Positions 49,591-63,400 of a stretch of 64,000 nt of DNA are shown here, in pieces (the stretch's first letter is position 1; each line of letters begins with the position of its first letter). The stretch is from Bugula neritina. Its lineage: Eukaryota; Bryozoa; Gymnolaemata; Cheilostomatida; Bugulidae. The notes beneath the pieces are model-generated. The model was not told the DNA's origin. It searched no databases and saw only the letters and a program-made list of their open reading frames with translations. Where the stretch lies: contig OZ037766.1 of NCBI GenBank assembly GCA_964035545.1, positions 13,691,222-13,755,221 of the forward strand, read 5' to 3'. The translations under genes were made by a program, and so were the position numbers.

Positions 49591-50624
49591 TATTTAATAG
49601 TTTTCTTTTAGGGTAAGCATTTAATTTTTATTTTATGGAATTAAATATTGATATTGATATTTATATTTCTGTTGCAATATTAACAGTAATTACTGTTGAT
49701 TTTGGTTTTTAATATAATACTCATTAATTATTACACTATTACTATACATAATTATAATACATATAGCTTTAATTATAGTTAAAGTTACATACGACTACGT
49801 ATCGTATCGCCAGTATCGGTATACACTTACAGTTATATTTATAGTTAATGTTATGCTATCACTAGGGGAATTGCAAGTTAGCTTCAGTTTGCTAGCTATT
49901 ATTATTTGCAATTTAGTATAAATTTTACTTATTATTTAGTGGCAAACAGAAAATCAATTAACTTGCTGGTGTCAGTTTAAATTTGTTTTACACCGTAAGT
50001 ATATCTTTTCACTTGCAGCTGTTCATCTATAGCTATCGGCAATTTTTATTTTATTAACTCTTATAACATAGTAGTAGTACTAGTGGTTATTATTAATCAT
50101 GTCTATACTCGTAGTCATACAGATATGTTTATATTGATTGCATTTTAGCCCCAATTCTTTGCCTTTGTAGTTTTACATTTACATTTACCATTTTTATGGT
50201 TATTTATTTATTAACATCGTATTTCATTAAAAAAAACTTGCACTAATTATTAAAATGAATCATTAGAATGTACATGTAGCACATCATTATCACCATAATA
50301 GCAAATATTTTTAAGGTTGTAATTTAGTAATGTTTATAAATACTTTTTTATAATTGTATAAATGACTTGTAGCTTTAGCAAGATATTAAAATTATCTAAG
50401 CCAAATTAGATTGTTAGAGTGATCAAGTCAAGTCATGTTTGCATTTTTATCAAATCAACTTGAGTAAAATGGTTTTGTAACATGATATAATTAAGTTTGC
50501 ATGTGCTCAATTTAATGTAAGTGAAACTCAAATCTTTTAACTTACAGTATATAATCACACTAGTAAATTACATTCATTACCAATATTTTGCAGTTGTATT
50601 CGACACTTTTATATTTAGAGCAAA

Positions 50625-51401
50625 ATGCCAGATATGGTTAGTCTACCTCAGCTTCTGGACCTATCTCTGGGTACTCCTGAAGCTGGAGCAGTAAACTTCA
50701 ACAATTTACACAAGTTGCTTCTGGAAATTATCAACAAGCTTGATTTAGCTGGTCACCCAGTTCCTATATCACTCACTGAAGCTAAAAAAGGGCCAAGAGG
50801 CTCTAAGCTATCTCTATCTGATAAAATCAATCAAGATGCGGAAGAACTGATTGGTAAAATTAAGACCAATACTCCCCTCACAGACCTCTGGCAGCACATG
50901 CAAGTAACAAAAAGAGTCGAGTCTAATGAAGACGGAATCAAGGCTGTAAGATTTGTGTAAAATATTTAGTAAGAAAATATCGGTTATATGATAAATTTTC
51001 TCAATGCAAGTCTCGTGTATTATTCTGATGATGTAATCGTTTAGGCAATGGCTTTAATAGAGAAGCTAGTTAAAGATATGGATCAACTCAAAAGTGAGAA
51101 TCAAGAACTTCGTCAAAAACTGGACAAGGTATGCAACAGTTGAGCCTTACGTCCCTGAAAAAAATATACTGTGACCTTTATCAATTTTTTTATCTCAACG
51201 AAATAGGGAGTAAAATTTTGTATCGATTTGTGTGAAGATGTTATAGCAGTAATTTTACATATACTGTAGATTGACATAGATGATATCAACAAGCAGTTGA
51301 AAAGGTTAGACCAACTCAGTGATGAAATGAAAAAGATGTCGGAACTGACAAACAAATTGAATGATGTAGACTCTCACAAGCAACAACTCTTGGATTTGCA
51401 G
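50625..51401 (+). CDS. QRICH2: QRICH2-like, N-terminal exons 1-3
   Basis: ATG in AAAATGC. Exon 1 has the family N-terminus and WQHMQVTKRV; exons 2 and 3 (84 and 132 bp, all phase 0) are pure coiled coil (MDQLKSENQELRQKLDK). Introns are only 99 and 141 bp. Confidence 0.85.
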
Positions 51402-54400
51402 GTAATTTGCATCACATCTAACATTTGATTCAACAAAACACGTTTATTATATAATGAAAGTGATACAGGGATATTTTTATTCTATTTTCTATATTTTGTG
51501 ACATTACGCCGACAAACCTGTATTCATATTCTATTTGTTCTAAATAATATGTGCTATTGTTTTTCTTATGAATAGTTATTGGATTCATATGCATGTAGCA
51601 GTGCACTCAACAAAGCATGAGTTTTATAAAAAATGCTATGACCTACGCATGATCCTAGTGTAAATAATACACATATTATTGCAACTATTGAGACACACAG
51701 GTTTGGTTGCGATTTGTTTTAATTCTCACTGCCACTGTGGGCTGTTTTCTTAATGTAATTATTGTTGGGACTTTTCACCATTTCAAGATTGCAATGTGAG
51801 TCTTTTATAATACACAGCGTCAGTGTCCTCGCATTATCCAGTTGCTAACTAAGCTCATTTGTAAGCTTTAGTACTCTTCTGCCAATTGCACTACATTTAC
51901 TCAACAAAAATCAATATCTCACTTTATACACTCAATTGGTAGAATAAGGTAAAATAATAGTGGCTTTACAATTGGGGTATAAATTTTTAAATAGTTTTCT
52001 ATCAAAATTTTTAAAATAAAAGCAAATGATTTGAGTATGCAATGTCATTGTGCAACAGGATATACATCAGCAAAATATTTATGTTGTTATTCTAGTCAGA
52101 TCTAAAACTTAAAAAGTTGTATGTCATTGATTGTCACATAATCGAGCTATACACGAAACAAAAGCTAGCATTGCAGTCTGCTAGATTTTTATGGCAGTAG
52201 AAAGGTTGTAAACTTACAAACTAATAATATATGGATATTAGCTGTTTTACATTTATTATACCTTTGTTTATTTGTTACATGTGATATGCATACACTACTA
52301 ATGATAAAACCTATGGCTATTCATAGGTTATCAGTGTTACCAATGTGTCACAAGTAGGTGTGGACTTGTATATTTTATTTTAAATGCAACTAATCACGAT
52401 ATGATTATAACTTCAGATTGCTTTAATGAATCAACATCCATCTCGCCTATCAAATGGTATTTAAATCACTGTGTGACCAATAGTAACTGTTGGCTAGTTT
52501 CACACTGTAGCAGAATAGCTGTCTATTTTCTAAATGTAGGCTATTGTATCTATGAATTGGCCTGTGCTTCTCAAAGTTTATAATTTTGATGAACGATTTC
52601 ATGGAATACATTGAAGAAGCTTATATAGAATGTAGTTGCTGCAGATGAATGGGTGCTGGAGAGTATTTGGGAATGTACAGTTAAAAAAGGGCAATACAAA
52701 AATACCAATCAAATGTTTTTACACACCCTTAGTTTTGGTTTATTTTTTCCAACACTTATTATCACAGCTGTAAATTTTTTTTTATTATCTTTTTAGTAAA
52801 GTATGCATTGTTTCAAATTATATTTCCTGGCAAATTGTTATATTATATGCGCTTAGAGTAGTACAACTAGCTTTATTATTTCACTAAAAATAGGTAGTTG
52901 CAGAATTGCAGTTTACAAATAGTGCTAGTTTTGGCTAAACTTTGCAGTATAAGAAGTTAGTTGCTTGACTGAAATGAAGCAGGAAACTTTTGAATAAAAT
53001 CTAACAACCGTGTTAACTCAGGCTAACCAGCTATGTGTGTATGTGAGTGTGCGTGTGTTTTATTTTCATCATAATATTATAGTGTTTTACAACTAGCATA
53101 AGTTACAAGAGCAGACAAACAATTAGAAAGGAAACATAGTAACAAATAACAGTATATAAAAAATAAAGCTGTCGGAAGTGATGATGGGGCCCAGTGCGAA
53201 ATAGCATGGCTAGTAGTACGCGGGCCCAAAGTTGGCATAACCATACAAGGCACCACAGATCACTCAACAGAGTGGAGGTGATGCCTCAATTCCGTTTTAA
53301 ATTTACCAAGTGGCTGTATAATCTTTAAAAATTTAGGCAACTTATTCTACAGTGCAGATATTACAAAATTGGAGGTGCGTTGACCAGTAAATGAGGAATA
53401 AAATGGAACAGGAAGAGATTGCAACTGATGACGAGTAGTATAGTGAGAGTGTGTTGAAAAGCTTCCTGAATAGTAGATTTTATGAGCTTTAATTAGCAGT
53501 TTGTACTTGTACAACTTGTCAACTGGTAAAATGTCTGATTCCCTAAACAGGTCTTTAGAATGGTATCCAAAAGGTTTGCGAATTATACGGACAATTTTCT
53601 TTTGAAATTTTATCATTCTATCAAGATGGACCCTGGATGCATTCCCCCATGATTCTATAGAGTAGCACAGCCTGGAATGTATAAGTGAATATACAGTATA
53701 ACATAATCAAAATTTTTTTAGGAGCGACTGCATTTAAGCGATAAAAAAGTCCCGAAATTGGTCGAAGATTTAATAATATTTTCTGAGTGTGGGATGACCA
53801 GTTTAAATTTCTATCAATTATCACACCTAAAAATGTGTGTTGTTGAATAGTGGATATGTGTGTTGTTGAACAGTGGATATGTGTGTTGTTGAACAGTGGA
53901 TATGTGTGTTGTTGAACAGTGGATATGTGTGTTGTTGAATAGTGGATATGTGTGTTGTTGAATAGTGGATATGTGTGTTGTTGAACAGTGGGTATGTGTG
54001 TTGTTGAATAGTGGGTATGTGTGTTGTTGAATAGTGGGTATATGTGTTGTTGAACAGTGGGTATGTGTGTTGTTGAATAGTGGATATGTGTGTTGTTGAA
54101 CAGTGGGTATGTGTGTTGTTGAATAGTGGGTATATGTGTTGTTGAATAGTGGATATGTGTGTTGTTGAACAGTGGGTATATGTGTTGTTGAATAGTGGAT
54201 ATGTGTGTTGTTGAACAGTTGATATGTGTGTTGTTGAACAGTGGGTATGTGTGAAATAGCAAACTCTAATTCGAGGCATTAAAATACCTTTATTGGGTTG
54301 TTTGTTTGTTTGTTTTTATTTTGTCGTAGTCGAGAAAAATTAATTGAGAAAAATAAACAAAATGACAGGGCCTATGGAGCAATAGCACTGTAGCTAGTCG

Positions 54401-57400
54401 AAGCACCGAGCCATAGTTGTAAAAAAGATGTTTAAATGACATGAAATTGTTAAGTGACTCTCACCATTACATGCTTATAATGTAATTAATTGACCTTGGT
54501 ATTTATGACCTCAAGTTTCGTTCTTATGTGTTTGTGTATGTGTTTTGTATAATCGCATCTGTTAATTTCCTTGAGTGTAACATTTATAGAAGAGGTTAGA
54601 TGCTCTACCCTTGGCAGAGGAGATTGTAACATGGCCAGGGTTAGAAGATGCATTAAAGGGAGTGAAAGGGGAGTTTGCAGCATATCGGCCTGAATCAAGA
54701 GCTCGACTCAATGTAGATCAGGTACACCTAAACAAATGCCACAAATCTCACCAAAAAATTATTGTTGTTGACTGATTTTATTAAATAGCCATTGTACTAT
54801 TGTGGTGAGAGTTTGAATATTTTGAAGTTAGTTTTTCTAGAAATATGCAAGTTGATAGACCTAATAAATTAGAATTTCTGTTTTTTTATTCCTTGACTTT
54901 TATCATCAGACTGTGCCTTTCGGTACCAGGTTTTAGCGAAGGTAAAACCTACAATAAATATTTAGTACAAATTTTACCAGCAATTCTAAGGTTTGTCATT
55001 ACAAGAGCTCAATGTTTGCTTTAGTTTTGTGGTAACTTTGGCTTTGAGGAAAATGATAACCTCAAAGGTAGTAATTCGTTGATTGTGAATGGAAATTTTT
55101 GTTGATGGCCATTTATTTTGTGACTAAAGAATGAGCTGAGACCGGATACAGCTGTGAGTGGTAGTAGCATAGACAACTCGTTGGGAAGTAAGAGATCACA
55201 TCCTGCGAGTAGACCGAGATCAACGTCCAGCGACGGCCCTTCAATTGGTCTAGTGGATGTCCTGGAGAAACTGGGCACCGTAGACACTAGGCATGAAGAG
55301 TTGAAGAAGCGGGTTGAAGATTTAGAACAGCAGATGAAGAATAAAGCCAACAAGGAGGATATCTCACTGGGTATAGCTGCATATAGATTCCTCTTTTAAT
55401 AAATATATTTGGTTAAACAGTGTACAGGAAACATTCAATATAAAAGCACAATCGGTTTTTATCAGCAAGAGTTTGTTTTGTAATTCTTATTAACTGAAAA
55501 CCAAGTGCTAGAGATTGGAGCAGTAAAAAAAACATGCCATTTTGTTGTAAACAGAAGGCCATACCAGTGCTTGTTACTTGTGGCTTTACTTATTGTTTGT
55601 GACGATACACTATAGTATCAACTATAGTATGTGCTCTTATTTAATACGTACACAGTCAAAACTGGTAATATGCAAACTTTCATCACCAGTTTCATACTTA
55701 TGTTGGGCATTTGTAATCAACTTAGGAACAGAATTTCAATCTTAAGTGGGTTTCATATATTTTATTTCCAACATTTGCAAGTTTTAATAGCTTTCATCTT
55801 GTGTAAAATTGAATTAACTGCTTATTATATATCTAATTATCTCTACAGATTTGCCAGAAGATCTGTTAGAGCAAATCAATGATATGCAGAATCGACTAGC
55901 ACAGCTTGATGAATTACGAGCAAAGGTAATGCACATTTTTATAACTAGTTTGGTTGAAAGTTATATATTTCGCAACCACTACTAATAACAAATACCAATA
56001 ATGGTCATTAGTTGTATTTAGATTTTAATCATTGTGCTTCTCTGTTTGCCTACATACCAAGTCATGCCATGTCTATCTTTTCTCTCATCCTCATCTACTT
56101 TTTCTCATTTATGGCATTAGCTGCTAGAGTTTGAGATTCTTCTCTCTGATGTTCCGCAAATTGATGACTTCACACCTCCACCGCGAGGAGACAAAACCAG
56201 GGCCAGTATTGCTCTTAATTCCATAGATTTGTTTGATCTTCCAAGACATTCGGTCACTTCCGATGTAATCTCAACTTTGATATCTAGCAAAGCAGCTTTG
56301 GATCCACATAATCAAGATTCTAATAAACTGCTTATCGATAATAAATTTAAAAATATGGATTTTGAACCAAATGATGAACTCAAACATTTAAAACCAAATA
56401 ATTCTCAAAAAGAAACCCCCAATCTTTCGGAACTAAAGAAAAATAATAGCAAAGTTAAACCACTCAATGCACAAACGGCATCAGTTTCGTCTATTTCAAG
56501 TATTCCTGATCTGTTAGTTAAGGGCTCGAATGAAATTCAGGGTGCAGAGCAGCAAGTTCTTTTAACCAATCACAAGTCGATTAGTCACGACTCCATCTTA
56601 CCTACCTCTTCTGGCAATGCAAAGTCAAGTAAAACCAAGCTAAAATCTAATCATTCAAGCATAAGCTCCTTTCAAACCGGCCAAGGCCAGCCATCGAGTA
56701 TAAACCCAGTTCTCTCAAGTAATGGTGTAGCAGAATCTCATTTAGATGATCAAAAAGCTGATTCCTCTCAAAACAAGGCAGCGCAACTAAAAACATATTC
56801 ACCTGCAGATTTAGGCTCCTTTCAAACAAGCCAAGACCAGCCATCGAGTATAAACCCAGTTCTCTCCAGTAATGGTGTAGCAGAATCTTATTTAGATAAG
56901 CAAAAAGCTGATTTCTCTCAAAACAAGGCAGCGCAACCAAAAACATATTCACCTGCAGATTTGGGCTCCTTTCAAACAAGCCAAGGCCAGCCATCGAGTA
57001 TAAACCCAGTTCTCTCCAGTAATGGTGTAGCAGAATCTTATTTAGATAAGCAAAAAGCTGATTTCTTTCAAAACAAGGCAGCGCAACCAAAAACATATTC
57101 ACCTGCAGATTTGGGCGCTGATAAATCTGGTCACATGAAATCTAAATCTGCTCAGAAAGATAATTTAATAAAGTTGATCAAACCGTCAACTTCTGCTAAG
57201 CAGCCTAAAGATATTTCTCATAAAAAACCCCCAAGCAGTGCTTCAGCATTAAAATCTTCCCAGTCCAATGTTTCGCACCAACAACCGTGGTCAGATACAG
57301 ACCTCGAGAATCCTCCATCTTCTCACTATGAATCTCAGCCTAATAATTCACACTTAGAAGAAAAAGTTGAGCAAACTGAAGATGACGATAAGGTTGCTCT

Positions 57401-60400
57401 CAAATCCTCTTTAAGCTCTAAAAAAAGTTCTCGGTCTAAAAAAGCTAAGAAAGTGATTGTTCAGGGTGATCTGGGAAAACCCTTCACTTTGCCAACCAGT
57501 GCATCATCACAGTCTGTGGCCAGCGTTAATGTTGCAGAATCTTTGAATGAAATCTCTGACCTCACCACAGGTATTGGAGCATTCTGGAATGTCTAATGTA
57601 CAGTTACTTGAAATTATTGTGATAATTAAAAAAAATTAATTTGATGAAAATTATTTTTTATCAAATTTATTTACTTTAAACACATTCATGTAGCAAATAC
57701 TTTGTATAAATATCATATAATCATGCCTCATTTTAGCATTGTTTTGAATAGCATTTAGCTCATATTATCAAACCATCATATCTTGCCTCACTTTCCTTCC
57801 TCCATTCTGTTGTAATAGGTTTCTCTGCTCTCAATGCATCTACTCAGCCTTTCCCTGACCAACATGCTCCTCTATCTCACCCACCTCCATCTGGTCAATC
57901 TGCTCTCCGATTTAGTGTGACAGAGTGGCCAACATCTACCCGAGGGAGTATCGCTGACGCACCTCCAAAGTTTATGCGTACATTGCGTGAAGTCATGTTT
58001 GATGATTATATGCCTGAAATTCATGCATTGAAGTCTCGTGTGTACAAGCTTGAGGAAGGAATGCCTAAGTTTCAGTATCCATTAGAAGTGAAAAAATCAC
58101 CAACACCAGTTTTTAATCTTCTGCCTTCAGATGATGACGAAAAGCTTACAGATTTATTGAAACATTTCAATGATCATTACAATGATGTTAATCAACGCCT
58201 TGCTAACATGGAGCATACTCTTCATTCATTTATATACAGCAATGGGGTTGGTACCGATAATCTTACTCACCTTCCTTCACATCATCCATGATATCTAAAC
58301 CTTCCTGTCTATTTAAAATCTCTATTATATAAACTGCTTTTGTAGCTCCCCACACACATATATTTTTACAATATTTCTTATGTCTCGTGGGAAATTTACA
58401 CATATTTATATAATATTATTCTGATGAACTTATTTTAGGAGACCAGTTTGTCTAGCATAATATATGCAACTATATTGTTGTTCCAATTTACTAGGTTTAA
58501 CACTCCAATCTAATGCAAGTTTACCAACTCATTTGTATGCTTAAATTAGTATGCTACATATGCATGCTTTTCATCACTCGCTGTGTATTGTTCGGAGACT
58601 CCTGGGAAGGGTTTGTTTGTGGAGCAAAATGTGTAAGATTTGATTTGTAGACAAAGTTAATTTGCTTTTGCAGCATATCAAAGAAATTACTTGAAAACTA
58701 AACTTAAGTCTAAGAATCAAAGCTAGAGGCTGTTACAATGTAATGCTAATATACTCATATAGTAGTGCAGCAGCCAGTACACATTTTATTATCATTTATC
58801 AGGTTTCAGATGACAACTCCACGTCCAAAATTGTGTTGGAAAAACCTGTAAGCTAGTGTGTCTCATTACTATAACTTGCAAATTATTTTTTCACAGGTTT
58901 CATGTGTGGCGTTTGATATCATAGTGTTTTCCTAGGCATCACTCTGTCAGATCTCTTTTATAACTTTTCTATCATTTCTTTCAAATATATATATTGTGAA
59001 CTACTATTTTAATTGATTTCAAGTACTATTTCTCACTGACTTTACTTCTTGTTCCAGAATTTAGCCACTATTTCTCACTTAATTTACTTCTAGTTTCAAA
59101 TCTTTCCTAAACATTTATTATGAACAAGAGTCGTTTATAATATGTGTGATTGTTTTGTCTTAGGATGCCGATGCTGTGAAAAAGCTTCAACATGCAATGT
59201 TAGGCCTTCGAGATGATTTGACAAACATGCAAAACTCAATTGATGCTATAAACTTTGAGAATAAAGAGAGAGCAAAGGACCTTGAGGTATATAATATATA
59301 TAACCTTCATAGCAGAGTTGTGTTCTCTTCTTATAGTCTTTATACCCAATTATTTTTCTAGTCTGTTGAATTTATTCTAAAATTGCAAAAAAATGTTCAC
59401 AATTATTTGTGTAAGCAAAACAGTGTCCTGCATGTCAATAACATTCATGTTTTTTGTTTTCTTTGAATAAAAAATTTACAGTGAATGCTGTGAATTGTAT
59501 AACTTAATTGTTAGTTGTAACTTTGTGTAGCAATTGGCTGAGAAAGCAAGCAAGTTGGAGAAGGAGAAGGCGGACAAGGAGTCTATGGAGGCGGAGCTAG
59601 ATACTAAGGCTGACAAATCACAGGTAGATGGTAAACTCAACAGGTCTCTGTTTGATTCAACAGTTGCTGACCTTCAGAAGATGATTGATGACCTGCTTTC
59701 TAAACTACACGCCTACGTAAGTTACTACTTTGTGTGTTCTCACAAGGCAAGAGATGATATTATATGCATACGTCATTAGTGTGGATCTGTATAAATATAC
59801 CAAATTACTGCTGCTATGGCACTACTGCTACTATTACTATTACTACTACTGCTACTACTACTACTACTGCTACTACTACTACTACTACTGCTGCTACTAC
59901 TACTACTACAACTACAATGCTACTACTACTACTACTGCTACTACTACTACAACTACAATACTACTACAACTTGGTAGTCAATTTCAAAATTACCCCATTG
60001 GAAAAAGGTACAAAAATATTTGCAATGTTCGTAATGCTAAACTTCTAATTAAATATGAATGTTTTGCACCCATGTTTAGGATTGTACATTGTTGTAATTT
60101 GATGACAAAAGCTGTAGTTCTGTACAATTGATCTTTTAATAAAGGAAGATGCGTGGAAACAGGCGCATAGTAAAGTAGAAGAAGACGTAGATGGAAAGAT
60201 TGACAGGACGGAGTTGGATCGGTTCAAGGCCTACATAGACAGGAAGTTGCGAGATCTCAATACTAAGATTAAGAATAACTCGGAAGTGTTTAACCCCTTC
60301 TGCGAAGATGCTGCCGGACTGAAGAGGCAGCTCCTCCCATTCAATTGTCTATCCTGTGACAAGCCAGTTGTTATCAACTCTGGGAGGTAGGATAACTCCT

Positions 60401-63400
60401 ATGTACGAGTGCACATGACTGTGTGGTATGATATCGAATGTGTTACAAAATATTTTAAACTTCTGTAGCTGTTTTATCGCATGTTTTGTTTCAAACTTCC
60501 TATGATTATTTGAGGGGAAGTGTTCCAGCACATATGCAGAAGTATATGTTATAAAGATTTAACTTCATTTTAGTTTGTATTTTTTATTTTGTTGGCTGGG
60601 TTATCACTGCGTTTCCATTACTTCGAATTATGCGAATGGATGCTCATGCAGATGAATTTGTGGTTTCGGTTTGCATGAACTTATGGTTATGGTTTCATTC
60701 GATGCAACTGTTTCCAAACATTAGATGAAAAATCCCTTTGCATAATGCGAAGCTTGGAAACACAGCGTATATCTAATGTGATCAACTATGTTGATTATTA
60801 TTTAGTTAGCAAGCTTGAAGAGTCACTTTCTCTTACCTGCCAAGAAAGATTTCTGTTCAGTCATGTAATACTCAAATACTTCACAATTTTTTATTTTATT
60901 AAAAGATTACTGCTGTGTGGGTTTTAGGTTTTTCAGTGCTCGGTAATTTTATTAGAGTTTATTCCTTTTAGCCGGCCTATTGTGTCCCCTTGTCTACCTA
61001 ACACTACCTATGTGTATTGGTGATACCAACCTGTCACAATTAGATATTGTTGCAGTGTATGCATGTATGCTTTGTACTCTCCCATACCTTACAACTTGGT
61101 AACACTTATCTTTATTGCATCTGAAAACTTTAGAAATGAAACAGCTCCATGTATGCTCAAGTTGAGCAAATTATAACTTCTTAACTCATATCTTTGTGTT
61201 GTGTGTTTGTGTTACACTCTATCAGCTCAATTGTGATGACTAGTTGCTTGAAATTCAATTTTAATAGCAGTAATTTTAGTCAACAGTTTCAATTTCTAAA
61301 ATTAAAATTGGCCATTAAAACTCAATAACATTATTTTGTTTTATGTGCCTGTAAAATATTTGGTTAAAATATTAAATTATTTATGGCTGCCAACCTTTTT
61401 TGAAATTTGTTAATTCAAAAAATGCATTGTTTATTTAGAATTTGTGTCAAGTTGCTTTTATTATATACTTTAACTAATATAACATAATGTGGCATCATCA
61501 GTAATGTTGGAGTTTAATCTGCTATGGGTTTCTCTGTGTGAATGCAGTTGTGTGTCTCATGTAAGCTAAGTTCCATAGATGGTGATAGTTTTTCTAACAG
61601 TTGTGTGTCATTATTAGCTGCATGTTTTATCTCCCTCCCCTTCCCACATAGATGTAAAAATGACTGCTCTATGATTGGTCATTGTATAGCATTGTAATGT
61701 ATATGATTTCAGTACTCCTCTGAGTCATAACAATGCATTTGGCCCCTTGGGTGATGCCTTCTCAGCCAACAAGTCTAGCAGGCCCTACACCACATTCGAA
61801 TTGGACCAGATTCGGCAGCATGCTAAAAGGTAAGTTTTCTAGGCATGTGCTGGTTAAGGAGTTACTCACCCATTTTATCAGGTGTTATTACTATTTATGG
61901 CGTATAGCTAGTGTCCATTCTATGCAGCACTATCCATGATATAACTGCAGAATATATTATTTGATGCTTTATTGGGTTTTAGTTAAAAGCATTGTTAGCT
62001 TTTTAATTGCTAAGTACATTATGTCTGGAACTTGTCAATTTGATTCTGAGTAAACTGTTGTAAGGATTTGTAAATTTTTGTTATACAAACTACTTTTGAG
62101 TATTTGACTTGAAGTTTGATACCCAACATGTGTTGACTAGTAGCACCCTTTAATATAACCTGCTTGTATTTCCTATGCTGGTCATTTTGTTGATAGTTGA
62201 TATAATCATACATATATCAAGTTTTCAACTGTCAACTGCAACCAATTATACCAACTAATGTTTTTGGTATATTGATTAAACTGCAATATCTAGGTGTGTA
62301 GCTGTTCTAGCTTTCCATATGTATCTTATGTAGAATATACAATGGGGAAGTGCCCCATATACACAGGTAACCAGTCAAACCCAGCTAACTGTCCATCTAC
62401 CTTCTGCATTATGTGTTACATTGCAACCATTACCAGCACTTTCCTAATATCATTTAAGTACTTTCCAACACAAGCATGGCACCCTTTTACTTGTCCATAT
62501 ATTTCTGTAGCACCAGTTTACCTCCCCATGCATTTCTGTAGCATGCCTCTACCTTTCCATGCATTTCTGTAGCACCTCCACCCTGAAAACTCATATTACT
62601 TCCATTATCTCTCAAACAATGCTCTTGTAGCCAGTCTCTTGTATAATAAATAACATTGCCTTTTTACTTAACAACTTTTTTCCCAAGATTTGTAAAATCT
62701 CACTCTCAGACACGTAATAGCATGTCTCATTTCTCACAATATGTTTTGGTGCATGAAAAAATTTCGATCGTGATATAAAATTAACTGTAAGCCAGAACGG
62801 TCTGCCTTCAAACACTCTTTTATCTACACACCACACAGTTTAGTCTATTTCTTCACATGAACTCTCCACTTCTTCTGTCTACTTCTTCAAACTACAATCA
62901 TTGTAAGTACATTATTACATGAACCTCTATATATCAGTCTGATTGCTTGCTCACTCTGTGATTTGTTTCAGCTCTAATAGCAATAGATTTTATTGAAACT
63001 ACTATTCTTTATGGCCTCATTTTTAGATTAAGCCTCAGAATGAATTTTGCTTATGATGCGGAGGCTGCCATTTTAAAATACTTTGATAGCTTTTTAAATT
63101 TTTTGAGCATAAATATGACTTAGTAATGTTGATTGCGTAACACTTTCTACCTGCATAACAATTAAGGTTTAAAATAATTATTAAAGTCAACAGATAAAAG
63201 CTGTAAGCTGAAAACTGTATTTAATGGGGAAGCATATTTGTTTGAAAAAAAACTTTATACTGTTTCATGTATTCTATTTTTTCTTTTATGTCTTGCCACA
63301 AAAACCAGTGATTTTTTTACATTTTTACTGTTGTCTAAAAAGATTTACTTTTGAATGATCATATAAATATATCTGTTTGTCTTTTCTGGCTAATAATTCC

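Larger units (their letters stand above)
44271..50624. other. Long intergenic region between PPM1K-like and QRICH2-like genes
   Basis: The two genes are divergent, so promoters should lie near both ends. The rest is AT-rich with cryptic ATT/AGT repeats (45020-45440, 45590-46030, 49435-49570) and a possible SINE (46860-46937). The frames inside are repeat translations or short AT-rich ORFs; no exon is supported. Confidence 0.55.

Noticed and set aside
53827-54279. Possible CRISPR-like array or repeat protein
   Set aside because: Repeats are contiguous 23-bp units without spacers, in a metazoan intron, so it is a minisatellite.
56647-57102. Minus-strand 151-residue frame with three repeats
   Set aside because: Antisense shadow of the 150-bp repeat in QRICH2-like exon 7.
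59730-60131. Tyr- and Thr-rich frames
   Set aside because: Translation of the ACT microsatellite in a QRICH2-like intron.
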